In this document: positions 12,201 through 21,858 of the stretch, in pieces
Layout: each line of letters starts with the position of its first letter
How positions within the stretch are numbered: the first letter of the stretch is position 1
Source: Marisa cornuarietis
Lineage: Eukaryota; Mollusca; Gastropoda; Architaenioglossa; Ampullariidae
Length of the DNA stretch: 64,000 nucleotides
Direction: 5' to 3'
Assembly: GCA_004794655.1 (NCBI GenBank)
Contig: SMMW01000083.1
Span: forward strand, 1-64,000
The notes under the pieces: model-generated
Told to the model about the DNA's origin: nothing
Databases searched by the model: none
What the model saw: the letters and a program-made list of their open reading frames with translations, nothing else
Made by a program: the position numbers and the translations under genes

Positions 12201-15200
12201 AATTATACATGGATTTAAACAGTGGCAAAGATGACACAAAATTATATTTGTGAGACACTGATGCATATTGTGTTTTTTTATTGAATGTGTGAATAGAGAC
12301 TCTTGAAAAATGAAATTCATACATTTATAAACATCTTGTGTGAACAACTGCCATACTTTACATTTTACTACAAGGCAATAAAGAAAGAGCTCTTTACGGT
12401 GTGAAATGCTTTATAGTTTAATTAAAGTAGTTTAATTAATGCTTTTTTAAACTTTGCATAAAAATAGTTGTAGGTTAATAGGTGGAGGGGCTTGAAAGCA
12501 CACTAATTGCTGCTGTTTTGGTATGCCTGTCCACTTGATTGCATCTATGTTTCTCAAGGCATTGATAAATTAAGGTCAGGCTTTAGTTTTCATTTTAGCT
12601 GAATAAACCATTTCACTATTGGTAATGAATATCTTATCATTACAGGTAACATTTGATGTCACAATGACAGTGACCACTAAAGCATGTGAAGGTCACACTG
12701 GAGTTGTTGAGCAGTCAGTAGACATAGCAGCTGTTGGTCTGGCAGAAAAACTGACCATCAACCTGAAAATTGTCTGTGACTGTGATTGTGAGGGACCATC
12801 TGTGAGGGTGAGTATTTTGCCATTTAAATGTTAACTGTCTGTTGAGTACAGCATGAATGGTAAATTTCTGGACTTCTGCACTCTCTGTCTCTCTTACACA
12901 CACAAACAAACAACAACATTTTACCATTTAAAGTTGAAACGAAAAAAAATATTTTCATAAAAGAAGTTAATCACCGAGAAAACTAAAAAAAATCTAAAGA
13001 ACACCAAGAGCATATAAGATTCACAAAATGTTTTTTTTACTTTTTAATTCTTTACTTGATATGTTTGTCAGGAACAAAACAGTACCAAGTGTTCTAATGG
13101 TCAAGGTACTTTAGAATGTGGTATCTGTAAATGCAATCCTGGTCGATACGGCCGTGACTGTGAATGTGATGAGACCAAGATCTCTAGTGAAGAATCTTTT
13201 TCTTCGTGCCGTGCAAGGTGAGTAAAAGTGCTCTTGCCACATTTTTTTCTGTTTCTGCTGCGCAATGAGCATTCTTCTGAATGGATACCTGCACATTAGA
13301 AATGGACATCATCATCATCATCATCATCATCATCACATCATTAAGAACTTTTGTAATCTGTTGTAAAGAAAAATGGTGGTACTACTGATATGCAAGAGGC
13401 AGCTCATAAGAAGTACAAAGCGGATAAAGCATTGGGTATAGTCTAGATAAAGCCATGGGTATATTCTAGATAAAGTAGTAGGCACAGCCTGAATAAATCA
13501 GTGGGTATAGTCTGGAGAAAGTAGTAGGTATTGTTTAGATAGCAGATATAGTCTGGATAAAGCAATGGATACAACCTGGATAAAGCAATGGATAGAGCAT
13601 GGAAAAAGCAGTTTGTATAGTATGGATAAGCAGTAAGTATAGTCTGGATATAGTGGGTATAGTCGAGGGAGCAAGTTTTCTTCTCAAACACTTCAGCTAT
13701 TCATTAAATCCAAGGTTACTCCTAGCAAAAGGAGAGCAGTTCTGTGGAAGATTCATTATTTCAGCAAAAACTAAATTTGTATGTTCAGTCAAAATGACAG
13801 CCTCCTTTGCACTGGACATGGCGAATGCATCTGTGGTGGGTGCAACTGTTTTACCTCTAACTCTGATAGTGGACGTCGATACAGTGGACAGTACTGTGAA
13901 TGTGATGACTTAAGCTGTCCTCGCAGTTCAGATGACAGCTCTTTATGTGGTGGTGAGTGTTGCTTAAGTAATTTATTATTATTAAGAATACTTTTGAATT
14001 TCTTTTTTTCCCTTAAAAGAAATCTACAAACTAGATTTTTTGCAGGATGCATATTCCTAGCTGTCTATATATTGCAAGGTATCAATAAGTGCATGTCGTA
14101 GCCTTGAGAAATTACTATATAGAGAAAGTCTAGACTGATGACCTTCGACCCTATCTGTGTCTGGTTGTGTAGCGAGTGAGGAATTAAGTAGGCCAGAAGC
14201 CAGGAGACAGTTGGTTAGGAGTTAGAGGTTGAACAGCGAGAGAGCAAAAGACGAGCCATAGGGCAGTCAGTGAAACGTATGTCTGAATAAATATATGTAC
14301 AGAGGTAATTCTAGGCTGCGGCATTGCGGGATTCCCGCAAAATTTCGCTTACGGGCGCGTAGTCTGAAAGTCAGCGCGACCATGCGCCCGCAAAAATCCC
14401 GTGGCTGGCCCGCTTTTGAACGCGTGATGCGGCACTTCATTCTTCGCGCTGGTTTGAACCCGACCCACTAGAATCGATGCTAATGACTGAACAGTTTTCA
14501 AACTGACGAGTTGTTATCCATCTGCAACCTTTTGACGAGCCCACAGCGAAAACATTTGGGGCGGGAGAGATCAAAGGGTATCGGAAGCAAGCGAGTTGAA
14601 AGCGAAGTGAACGCGACTGTCAACTCTGTTTGACTTTTCGTTCGCGACAAGAACAGCAGAAGATGCCCTGGAAAGTAGATATCGACAAGGACAGAAAGAA
14701 ACAGAAACTCGTCGGAGTTTGCCGCGCACATTGTTGGAACTGAAAATGTAGACAACGAAATAGAGACTTAATTTAACGTAAAAAACCACACATCCAGAGA
14801 AACTTTCAGTGTGAATGGCTGAAGAAATGGCCTTGGCTAATGAACAAGGAAAGGAAGACATGAGATGTAAAGTTGCATAAAACAATCAGAATAACGCGTT
14901 TACAACCCCAAGTGTGTTTTAAATACCGAATGAGGACGCTACAGAGACATTCAGACTTCCGACCACAGACACTCTTTAGAGGCAGAAATTCTTCAGAAAG
15001 ATTTCAATTTTCAAACTATTTTCAATTCTAATTTATTTCTGCCCTCATGACCTTTTCGGAACTTATGCCGGCGGTATTATATAACACTTAAAAATAACGT
15101 GTTGCGAACTTGATACAACATCACAGGACATAGAAGCTGTCAGGGTTGCTTTTGCGACAATCTGTGCAAGAACATTAATGACATGCAGGTTCCCAAACGA

Positions 15201-18200
15201 TGCAGGTGATGTTGCCTCTGGATTTTTGAGTTCTTTCCATGCGCCCCATCATTTTCCTGTCTACAGAAGACAACACCCTATGGAGACAAAGAATTAAATA
15301 TCTTAACAGATTTCTTTGGAAAACAACCACAAGTGGGCAGCAAATTCAGCACAATCTTGCTTGACAAAGCAGTGCATGTTTAGAGGAATGGATTGTGGTC
15401 AAAGAAACTGTAACGCAGAATGCATATCAGAGAGATTCCACAAGCTGTTTAAACTGTTATTTGATTTTTACAGGGATTCATATCCCAATTTGCTGGTTCT
15501 TGGAAAGCTGTGCCTCCTTATGCTATCCCACAATGCAGGCTGTGAGAGGGGGCTTCGGCCATCAAAACCTAATAAAGTCTTCTCGTAGAAGTTTCCTTGA
15601 GGAGAAACATTTAAACCCCTGCACTAATGAGACATATGAAAAGTGTCTAAACATTAGCTCATAGCCCAATGAAATGGACACAAAGACTAATTGGTTTGCA
15701 AATTTAGGATGGTATGATAAACTAATGATGATGAAAGATAATTTATCGATATAGAAGAAAAAGATATCTATATGATTAATCTTCAATTTCTTGTGATTAA
15801 TAAAGTATTTTGTTGTATACCAACTATTTATCGGAAAAAGCATTGAAAGTGTGTTTGTTTCGAGGGACCCCTTGTTTCATTTGAAGGGCCCCTTTTTTCC
15901 ATTGAGAGGGCCCCAGGGCCCCTCTTTTGGAAATCCTAGAATTACCTCTGTATGTATATATGTTGACCCTGAGTCGGGTATTGGTGTTGATAGAAGACAC
16001 AATAGTGCTCTTCTTTTTTCCTTCTTCTTCTGTGTTCAACTATAGTTGCATTTTATAGTCTCTATCCCGTGCAGGCCCTGAACTTTGCTGCCTGGTGCAG
16101 CTGACTCCTAAAACTTGACATCTATAGAGGTGTTAAGGAGCCAGCTAGTTTTGTTGGTTTTTTTGGTGGATTGCAAGAAATACTGTAGCATTTGGTCCGC
16201 TTCTCCACACAGGCATAGGGCTGGGGCTTTTATGCTGATCCTCTTGAGGTGGCTGTTGAGGTTGCAGTGTCCAATCCTCAGGTGGAATATCAGTGTTCAT
16301 TGCAGGAGTGTGTGTTGAAAGCTTCTGCCAATTTTGTTATAGTACTGACTTTTGTTTTTGTTTTCAGTTAGTGTGCTTGCTTCTTGTATGAAAGACAATG
16401 GTAACTGCTCTTTGCTGCTGCTATTTCTTGCCAGCTGGTCTGTCCTATTATTTTCAGCAATCCTTATTTGTGCTGGTATCCACTGCAGTTGAGTGCTATT
16501 CAAAAGCACTAAGCCATATTGCTGAATATCCTGCATTAAGAGGCTATATAGTTTTTCTGATTGGTAGAAACAGCATTAGGCACAAGCTTAATTCTGACTG
16601 GCCTGTGGCACTGTCTTGCAACTGGGCCTGTTCAGATCAGAGTGGGCAGATCAGGCAGCAGCAAAGTGGAGGTTGCCCCTACACCTCCATTTAGGCACAG
16701 ACCCCAGCAGTGCTAGTGACAAGAGGAACCAAGATATGACCCAAGGTACTAAAACTACCCCCACCCCCTCGCCTGTCTCCCTGGCAAGAATTGAAGCACA
16801 GCAGGCACAGCTCTCGGGGTCTTAAGTATTATAATCAGGGCTTTAGCCAGCCAGCAGCAGGTTTTGCAGAGTTGAGGAGTGGCCATCAGGTGAAGAACAA
16901 ATTACGCCAGCAAATGGGCACAATCTGGCCCATGTGTCAGACTAGTAATAGAAGCGATGGTTTCATTGTGCATGGCTGCCAAAAGGATGTTTGGGTCCAG
17001 GCATACATATTGTACATTACTGATACCTAATAAAGATGAAACACCTAGCTTGCCCTTGAGTTACCTCCATGTGCAAGCATGTGTTATGTGGTAGGCCAAC
17101 TCTGTTACACCTGCATAGAGACAACCCAGCATGTAATAAGAATCTATGCTATTCAGGTACAGGTCGTGGACGGTGTGTTTGTGGAAACTGTGAATGTCTA
17201 AACATGTGGTCTGGGGCTGCCTGTGACTGCTCCACAGACAACACAACATGTGTGGCTTCCAATGGGGTGAGCTGCTATGACTGTCAATTATTTTCTCTTG
17301 TAACTTGTTGAAGTCATTTGTGCTTTGATGTTGACTGAAATGACTGCCAGGAAATCTTCAGAGGTACACCATTGAGCTTTGAGATGAATAGATTTTATGA
17401 GGGCCTGGATGAAGATGATAATGGTGATGATGACAAGTCTGACTTTTCAGCCCGGAAGATAATTATATTTCACATGAGTCTCTGAAAAAGGCTGGAAATT
17501 TTTTTTCAAGAATATTTTCCATGGAGGCAGTCTACCTCGAGAGCAGATCCAGTAAATAAGTAGTATATACAGACTTGCTTCCCTTAGAAAAATATGTAAT
17601 TAGGGACTAAAAGTAGTCTGTGCAGGGAGAATGCTTAGTAGAATAATCTGCCCCTTTTCTTTAGACTGTACCCCCTCCATCCATCAATCAATATTTTGAC
17701 TTCTGATGTTTTTAGATATTTTTGTTGTACGTTATTGTTTTAATGAATAATAACCCTGGAGGTGTCCATTTTCTCTGAGTTTTGAGACACTTCCCTGACT
17801 CTTAATTTTTGATTGTTTTTCTCTCTCTTCTTGTCTATCCCATGATTTATTTTTAATGCCTTTTCAAATCATACACTGTTTGCTTTGCTGAGAAAGAAAA
17901 ATTTGACAGTAATATTTTCTTGTCCTCATGGACAATAACATTATTATTATTAAAGTGTGTACTGGCGCACAACTAAAATAAATTCTCTCATTACAAAGAC
18001 ATGGCGATACATATTATGCTTGTTAGAGATTTCATCTGAGGGTTACACCTCCCAGACGCTTGGTTAGTCACTTGGGTTACTAAGGTACTAAGCACATTTT
18101 CCTGTTACAGCTGGAGTGCAATAATCAAGGAGTGTGTGAGTGCGGCCGCTGTTGGTGCAATCCTGATTCTCACTACATAGGTCCTACCTGTGAAGAATGT

Positions 18201-21200
18201 CCAGTAAGTTTGGATCATTTGTTAGGATTCTTAATTCTTCTCTCCTCAGTGAGATACTGGGAACTTTGTGTGCTGAAATAAAAATTATAGAATTGCTTTG
18301 TGTCATTTATTCATACAGATGATTATATTTGCTCTAATAGCTATCACATAGCTAGTTTTAATTGATGCTATATTTTATAAAAATAATTTCCAAGGAGACA
18401 TGGAGAGTGTTATGTCTCAGTCTTCGAAAATCCTAGCAGATTTCTGTTTTAGTAGCGTATTTTAATTTCAGCAAGATTAACGATTTTATTACCAGCTTTA
18501 TATCAATGACATAAAGATAAGTACTTTTTTGTAAACAATTTGTAAATGCACAAATGTGATAAGGAAAACCTTCATAGAAGAAACTGATTTTAATGTTTGA
18601 TGGGGGCAATAGTTGCATATGATAAAAACATTGTTTAAAGGAATGTGCTTCTGGATAAGCAAAGTCAAGGGAATTCTTAAATTTCATTTTATTCTGCAGC
18701 ATACCATATAAAAACAGTTTTGTCAACAAAGTGAAGCCTTTGGGAGCATAAAAATGTTTTGGTAATGTAGTTAGCTTTAACTAAATTTGTGACATTTATA
18801 ATCCTGTGAGATTGTCTTGTCACAGAGCTGTCCCAGCAGATGCACACAGTATCGTGACTGTGCAGAGTGTCGTGGGTTTAATGCAGGAAACTATGGTCCA
18901 GAAGAATGCAAAGACAAATGTCCTGAAGTCACTATTATTGATGTACTGGAAGGTTCGAGTCTGTTCATTTACAAGTCTTGTTTTCCTGAACAAACAATTC
19001 CCCCCTCCCTCCCCACACACACACATATACACACTATTCCCTGAAATAATGTACACACATACACATTTGACTAGTCAGCTCAATCTACCTTTCATGGGGG
19101 CGCAGAGCACTTGAGCATTTGAAGGCATGCCCACTACCAAGTTTGATACCCATGTGATGTAATGTACTGTGTTTCCCCCAGATGATAGCTGTGGAGTGGG
19201 TTTATCTGGCTGTATAGGGTTGGGAAGGCGACAGCTGTAGAGCGGGTTCTTGGCTGTATAGGGTTGGGAAAATAAGAGCTGTGGAGCAGGTATCTGGTTG
19301 TATAGGGTTGGGAAAGATAAGAGCTGTGGAGCAGGTATCTGGTTGTATAGGGTTGAGGAATGTAAGAGCTGCAGAGTGGCTGCATAGGGTTGAGAAGGTA
19401 GGGCAGGAAGTGAGAGTAGATGCACATCAAACTTACAAAAGCTAACCCCAAGAAAAAGTGTGGCCTCTAACATCTCCTCACATGGCCTCATGGGACTACC
19501 TTTATCTACCATTCTTTCTCTTGTACAGCCAGTCCGGATCCAGCTATATTGCTATAACAAAACAATTAGTGCACTTGCCATAAAATGGATATTATTACTA
19601 GCAATTTGGTCCACATGCACAATAGGCAATAGCAGGATAGTTAAAAACTAGCAATCATTTTACTTCCTTATATTTTATGGTTAATTGAACTGTTTGTAAT
19701 GACCCATCCAGCTCGCAGTTCCAGCATGTTGTGTACCTGCCCACAGATCATGAATGAGCTGAAGTGAACATGTCTAGTTTATCTTTCTTGAGGAAATTAC
19801 TGGATTTGGGCCCATAAATGTATTTCAGAGGAAAGAGGACGTACCCGCAAGTGTAACTTCCGTGACACCGATGATTGCCTGTTCTATTTCACCTATGACT
19901 ATGATGAAAACAACAATGTCATTATCAAGGTGCAGAGAAGTAAAGGTGAGTCTTTTTTGCATGCTATAAAAGTGTGAAAGTGTGGCGATAAATTGTTTAT
20001 AAATGTATACTTTTGCATTGCACTGACATGATAATGTGCAAATAAATTTTGTTTGATAATAGATGGAAACTGCATGTGCTGTCTGCACAAATTGCTAAAA
20101 GATGTAAATCTAGTCACATGTTTTACATACTGGCTATACATAATTAATGCTCCCTAAAAAATAATCTTTTAGTTTTGAATGCAAGTTTTTGCAAACATAA
20201 AAAGGGCGGGGGGCACTGAGATTTAATTTGTACCCTTGTCATGCCTCTAATTACTACTAACACTGTAATAGGGCCAGTGCTTTACATTTTGTAGCATTTA
20301 AACATTGCATGCTCTGTGATCTCATCATCAGCAAAGTCTTAGAGTGATAAAACTGTGTCTCTGTGGATAGACTGCACGGAGGAGGTCAATGTTGCCATGA
20401 TTGTCGGGCTGGTGGTCGCTGGCATTGTGCTGATCCCTCTTCTAGCCCTCTGCATCTTTATCTTCATTCGAAATCGGCGTGATGCTGCAGAGTATGCTGA
20501 ATTCTTGAAGGAAAAAGAGCGTGCCAAATGGGAATCAGTGAGTAGTGTTCATTTCCACACTTTATATAGCACCTATGAGCAAGATGGAAAAAAGGTGGGT
20601 TAAAGACTGCAAATATTGTGAGGTTTTTATAATAATAAAAATGTTTATTTATAGAGTGCCCTGCCTCACCAGTGAAGGCAGGGTCAGTGTGCTTTGTGAG
20701 CACACACAATCAGGAGGCATCGAATGTGTGTTACAAATTTGTTCACCATTATTCATAACTTCCTTTCTCTCACACACACACACACACAGAGGGTGGCAAA
20801 AACTGGAGTAACCTGTGAAAGACCATTGACAGTCAGCTCTGTAAACAGGTGTTAGGTTTATTATATGTGTTTTGATATAATAATAATAATAAAGGTCATT
20901 TATATAGCACCATATCCCAGCCCTATGAGCAAACTCATGGTGCTTTACAAATGATATTTATAATAACTATAATAATAAGTTATGATAGGGAGAAATTGAA
21001 AAAAAGCAACCAAGATGACAGGGAAAGAAAGGGGATAACACATGGAAATGGGAATAATAATACTAATAATAAAGTGTAGTGTTGTCTAATTAATAACTGA
21101 ACAAATACAGTACTTCGTTTTTCAACATCTTAAAATAAATGCATAAATTATGCAATAAAAAAGGGAATCCTGGAGACTGAAGAAAAAGGAGGACCAGGTT

Positions 21201-21858
21201 TGTCTGAGTGGCCTGGCAACACATTTCACCATCGAAGATTTAGAGTTTAGATCTGCAATTGTCATCAAAGAAGTCATTAGAAAGAACAGATCAAGAATGC
21301 TGAGGATAAACCTCCGCAGCTGTAGACAGTTTTGCTACCTCGAGTCATCAAGAAGTTTAGCTATATTGCACGTTTTATCTTGCTGTTGACTTGCATAAAC
21401 AAGAAGCTGGACTGAGATGGCATCATCGAAGAAAAGACTGTTAGTCAACAAATCAAGCCATATAAGTTAAAAATGTAAGAAAATGAGCATCTTCCAATCA
21501 GTCCTGTTCCTATCCTCTGATTTCCAATCAGAATTTTATGTTAATGTACAAAATATTGAACATCAATTTTCACTTTTAGACAGTGGGTATGACATGACAA
21601 GTGTCCAAGATATACAGCTTCCTATGTTAGCAGCCATCTTGCAAGACAAAATCATTTTTTGTGAAAGAAAATTATAATGATGGCTAGGCCACATTTTAAC
21701 TAATGTCAGTGTAATTAATCTCTGTACATACTGGTGTAGGTGGCTGCAATAATTGGTCTCTGTCCAGGAATCTGATAATACCTTTTCTTTTCCAGGGAGC
21801 TAATCCTATCTACAAAGATCCTCAGTGTACCTTTGAGAATCCAACTTTCCACCAGTAA
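284..21858 (+). CDS. Integrin beta subunit A, divergent, 5' partial, spliced (19 coding exons)
   Basis: Beta subunit of a heterodimeric cell-adhesion receptor, a type I plasma-membrane protein. Coding exons: 284-365, 796-936, 1915-2011, 2205-2307, 2716-2808, 8968-9051, 9532-9612, 10313-10498, 10678-10754, 11771-11822, 12646-12807, 13072-13217, 13789-13952, 17157-17266, 18111-18203, 18826-18952, 19829-19945, 20371-20537, 21796-21858. They total 2145 nt (714 residues plus stop), and all phases join without a break. Order of domains: end of the hybrid/PSI region, beta-I domain (exons 2-8), hybrid (9-11), four cysteine-rich I-EGF modules (12-16), beta-tail, transmembrane helix and a short tail with NPIY then NPTF. 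Family members usually have about 780-800 residues, so roughly 85-90 N-terminal residues are missing. The metal-binding motif reads DLSYT instead of DxSxS, and other metal ligands are changed. The reading frame is intact, so a pseudogene is unlikely. The donor after exon 16 (gttcga) is weak. Family identity is certain; ligand binding is not. Confidence 0.93.
796..936 (+). CDS. Integrin A exon with variant MIDAS motif
   Basis: This exon encodes the start of the beta-I domain: PVDLYFLLDLSYTM followed by VEVEEA. The known MIDAS/ADMIDAS consensus is D-x-S-x-S-M-x-D-D. Here the third MIDAS residue is Thr and the two ADMIDAS Asp positions are Glu and Val. The acceptor is tttcctcag and the donor is gtgagt. 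The exon enters with one carried base and leaves with one carried base. Confidence 0.9.
3106..3110. repeat. Target site duplication, left copy (CATCC)
   Basis: CATCC lies directly before the 5' LTR and is repeated directly after the 3' LTR at 8897-8901. A 5-bp duplication is normal for Ty3/gypsy integration. Confidence 0.9.
3111..4007 (+). repeat. 5' LTR
   Basis: Begins TGTTATGAAC and ends CCTGACA. It contains an array of short ACTGTGTGG units (about 3291-3600), including an approximately 83-bp tandem duplication with 'ttcctcgattta' and 'gatctcttgagaagatcgtag'. A poly-C run near 3729-3740 differs in length from the 3' LTR. Confidence 0.93.
4009..4026 (+). other. Primer binding site complementary to tRNA-Trp
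   Basis: TGGTGACCCCGACGTGAT begins two bases after the 5' LTR. Its complement matches the 3' end of animal tRNA-Trp, with the CCA added, over 18 bases as I recall that tRNA. The tRNA assignment rests on memory of the tRNA-Trp acceptor and T-arm. Confidence 0.8.
4027..4768 (+). other. Leader region of the LTR element
   Basis: Untranslated leader between the primer binding site and the gag start. Several short AUG-initiated frames occur but none shows a recognisable domain. Confidence 0.6.
4769..5887 (+). CDS. gag: Gag capsid-like protein of the LTR element
   Basis: The start is ATG at 4769 in a good context (accATGG); an upstream GTG at 4760 is in frame but not needed. The N-terminal part is highly charged, with a 27-bp tandem unit coding RLAREKEAE about four times (around 4890-5000), predicted to be a coiled coil. 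The central part has the alpha-helical capsid pattern of Ty3/gypsy Gag (LPAFKEDEDDINAFLNRFE, then FHGEALQLYDNL). The zinc knuckle that should follow lies in the -1 frame. The last part of this frame (after about 5720) does not look like Gag, so either a -1 frameshift or a 1-bp mutation near 5720-5730 joins it to the next frame. No obvious slippery heptamer was seen. Confidence 0.85.
   Translation: MAESVREVADFMKEGQLLGLKEEALTKYVFQCIERQDRYTERLAREKEAERLAREKEAERLAREKEAERLAREKEAERLDKEREADRLEKEADRIAKEKEADRRAAREREAERQFELEKLRLERETDSSATRSNGNQTPKGLTHKLPAFKEDEDDINAFLNRFEAQAQSLKWTRDIWPLQIATSFHGEALQLYDNLCVQGPVDYDVLKRELLLKFQCTAEGYREKFRSVKPQSQESMHSFQARLIGLFNRWIDLSKVQKTYEGLHDLLVREQILQSVSRDLAVFLRERDFQNANEMIDSAERYRQAHPRNLRQDEQKLSCSQMWDKPLLLLHRQLAQSRTDTNLLLLDLQDNEILLPTEGMNHGGLHPTPHQ
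5725..7398 (+). CDS. Gag C-terminus, aspartic protease and captured coiled-coil fusion
   Basis: A 557-codon open frame, -1 relative to gag. In order: a Pro/Arg-rich linker; a zinc knuckle CX2CX4HX4C (CFNCGGLGHIAKVC); a retroviral-type aspartic protease with DSGA in RDSGATISG and a later LIIGN; a short pre-RT linker (QQSDSSLENI). From about codon 300 (near 6610) the protein becomes a long heptad-like coiled coil (for example RDKEIAQLKAEMDVNQ, then LKLRVRDLEGSLEVEK). No reverse transcriptase motif (such as YxDD) follows. The coiled coil appears to continue in another frame past the poly-A run at about 7369-7382 (IAYRRELDTTAEELSK), so one or two frameshifts lie between about 7230 and 7385. I do not recognise the donor gene of the coiled coil. 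Confidence 0.75.
   Translation: MFANVGQATPPSSPPARPKQDRHQFTSPRSSRQRNTPPYRRNESWRTPPHSPPIRTVPKEAPTTIYDRNSPCHPDRWKPPRRCFNCGGLGHIAKVCPSYRPQDNTNGNWKNESNPTPANVAIMCSVTDEEELGKLHLYPGRIRGQQVKVLRDSGATISGIRASLVQPQDRLNGKQSCITFGGNVETFPLARVPVETPFFNGDLKCCVIENPVVDLIIGNTRGTKRVVFDVQEKESEPTAAVTTRAQFQRQMQGPQPLTLPPVQWNIKKNNRMELQQSDSSLENIKEDAEGRECRLPLEIRDKEIAQLKAEMDVNQKKRDRLAVLCQQQKSTIGELKEKIHELELRRKHQCDDLLKASADIRTFKEREERLRKDLDNTITRLNSLERNTEAERTAHLETKFNSESLKLRVRDLEGSLEVEKLNSVEANRAVERLTKQMREFEQRLGDRRETQKEYLGLKRQLVEDIAEKKILIGILSKDREIHQKSFTEPITGLGTTKKEQAFVKDSNVTLFKELQYLLLSFELVGKNKRMKITRVRKKRKTATPSALVKKKKTLNTL
6610..7500 (+). other. Captured coiled-coil coding segment inside the LTR element
   Basis: About 300 codons rich in Glu, Lys, Leu, Arg and Gln, with no Pro over long stretches and no retroviral domain. 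It occupies the place of reverse transcriptase. The left join is near the pre-RT linker (about 6600) and the right join near 7500-7530, just before RNase H sequence resumes. Composition and heptad spacing resemble axonemal or centrosomal coiled-coil proteins, but the family is not identified. Confidence 0.6.
7530..7910 (+). pseudogene. Remnant of Ty3/gypsy RNase H domain
   Basis: The frame encodes FLPVIYVSRKLLDREKRYST, VERECLAIVWSV, YLYGRQFTLHTDHKPL and, after a stop, ADALSRAE. These are the C-terminal half of a gypsy RNase H. The first catalytic segment is lost. A TAG at 7802-7804 stands where a conserved Trp codon (TGG) is usual, so this copy cannot make a complete domain. No integrase follows before the 3' LTR. 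Confidence 0.85.
7988..8000 (+). other. Polypurine tract
   Basis: AGGAGGGGAGGAA directly abuts the 3' LTR, as required for plus-strand priming. Confidence 0.85.
8001..8896 (+). repeat. 3' LTR
   Basis: Nearly identical to 3111-4007. Differences seen: T8095 for G3205, and the C-run lengths near 8617-8629. It is followed by CATCC (8897-8901), the right copy of the target duplication. Confidence 0.93.
9613..10312. repeat. Integrin A intron with a (CA)n microsatellite
   Basis: A plain AT-rich intron; (CA)10 lies at about 10013-10032. Nothing else is recognised. Confidence 0.7.
10755..11770. other. Integrin A intron with a promoter-like insert
   Basis: Contains a long A-rich stretch (about 10910-11050) and, at about 11391, a TATAAAA box in a GC-richer context followed by a purine-rich leader. 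This recalls an LTR or solo promoter, but no paired terminal repeat was found. A segment at 11585-11630 recurs at 17070-17109. Confidence 0.4.
11823..12645. other. Integrin A intron, no feature seen
   Basis: AT-rich intron with donor gtaaga and acceptor attacag. No coding or repeat signal is recognised. Confidence 0.6.
13276..13336 (+). repeat. Dispersed repeat ending in (CAT)n
   Basis: The segment from CTGAATGGATACCTGC to a run of about nine CAT units matches the complement of 28845-28895 in a different intron of gene B. It is therefore a dispersed element with a simple-repeat tail and not a relic of the gene duplication. Confidence 0.6.
13415..13670. repeat. Minisatellite, unit about 26-27 bp
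   Basis: Roughly nine imperfect copies of 'gtctggataaagcaatggata' with a short spacer, lying in the integrin A intron between I-EGF exons. Confidence 0.6.
14300..15950 (+). mobile_element. Decayed hAT-superfamily DNA transposon
   Basis: A perfect 16-bp terminal inverted repeat: CAGAGGTAATTCTAGG at 14300-14315 and its complement at 15935-15950. Flanking 8-mers TATATGTA and TATGTATA match at 6 of 8 positions, consistent with a degraded hAT 8-bp duplication. Inside, 15316-15664 encodes fragments of a hAT C-terminal dimerisation domain in shifted frames (YPNLLVLGKLCLL; GFGHQNLIKSSRRSFLEEKH). The 1651-bp length is too short for a full transposase, so this is an internally deleted, mutated copy. 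It lies in the integrin A intron between 13952 and 17157. Confidence 0.8.
15316..15664 (+). pseudogene. hAT transposase C-terminal remnant
   Basis: Two overlapping frames each carry part of the conserved hAT C-terminal pattern: YPNLLVLGK and CERG in one, then GFGHQNLIKSSRRSFLEEKH in the other. The domain is therefore broken by at least one frameshift and cannot be functional. Confidence 0.75.
16115..16560 (-). mobile_element. Jockey-like non-LTR retrotransposon 3' remnant (RNase H and C-terminus)
   Basis: On the minus strand 16297-16536 encodes LQWIPAQIRIAENNRTDQLA, the typical end of a retroelement RNase H (usually LQWIPSH-GI-GNE-AD-LA). Continuing toward 16130 the frame reads FHLRIGHCNLNSHLKRI and then CLCGEADQMLQYFLQ, the Cys-containing C-terminal tail of Jockey/I-type elements. 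The usual His and Glu are replaced, and stops occur upstream, so the copy is dead. Confidence 0.7.
17070..17109 (+). repeat. Short dispersed repeat shared with 11585-11630
   Basis: Both places contain GTGTYATGTGGTAGGCCAAC followed by a variant of 'tctgttaca'. They lie in two different introns of integrin A, so a common transposable element is the likely source. Confidence 0.5.
17267..18825. other. Integrin A introns flanking exon 18111-18203, nothing recognised
   Basis: Apart from the I-EGF exon at 18111-18203, both introns are AT-rich and without recognisable coding or repeat structure. Confidence 0.6.
19180..19400. repeat. Minisatellite, unit about 40 bp
   Basis: About five imperfect copies of a unit with 'gagctgtggagc' and 'tctggttgtatagggttggga', in the integrin A intron before the beta-tail exon. 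Confidence 0.7.
20371..20537 (+). CDS. Integrin A transmembrane and juxtamembrane exon
   Basis: The exon encodes EEVNVAMIVGLVVAGIVLIP and the rest of one strongly hydrophobic helix, then a charged stretch ending AKWES. It is 167 nt long, exactly as in gene B. The canonical beta juxtamembrane HDR(R/H)EFAKFEKE is replaced by RNRRDAAEYAEFLKEKE, so the His-Asp-Arg clasp that pairs with the alpha subunit is not present in its usual form. Confidence 0.9.
20538..21795. repeat. Last integrin A intron with two copies of an interspersed repeat
   Basis: At about 20623-20700 and 20876-20960 a block begins with several 'ataat' units, then 'ttatttatagagtgcc' or 'catttatatagcacca', and later 'gtgctttg' or 'gtgctttac'. 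This is the pattern of a short palindromic interspersed repeat common in marine invertebrates. Family assignment is uncertain. The rest of the intron shows nothing. Confidence 0.5.
21796..21858 (+). CDS. Integrin A terminal exon, cytoplasmic tail
   Basis: A 63-nt exon after acceptor tttccag. It encodes 20 residues, including NPIY (talin/PTB-type site) and a second motif NPTF in place of NPxY, then HQ and a TAA stop. It sits in the same place and phase as the gene B tail exon at 27056-27127. Confidence 0.9.
   Translation, partial: GANPIYKDPQCTFENPTFHQ

Noticed and set aside
13304..13336. (CAT)n run considered as a CRISPR-like or regulatory array
   Set aside because: It is a simple microsatellite; no spacer structure, and the window is eukaryotic.
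19075..19512. A 145-codon minus-strand frame
   Set aside because: It is produced by the approximately 40-bp minisatellite in the integrin A intron.
284..21858. Integrin A as a pseudogene
   Set aside because: All 19 exons keep frame and splice signals, the cysteine pattern is intact and the tail ends normally; altered residues alone do not show decay.
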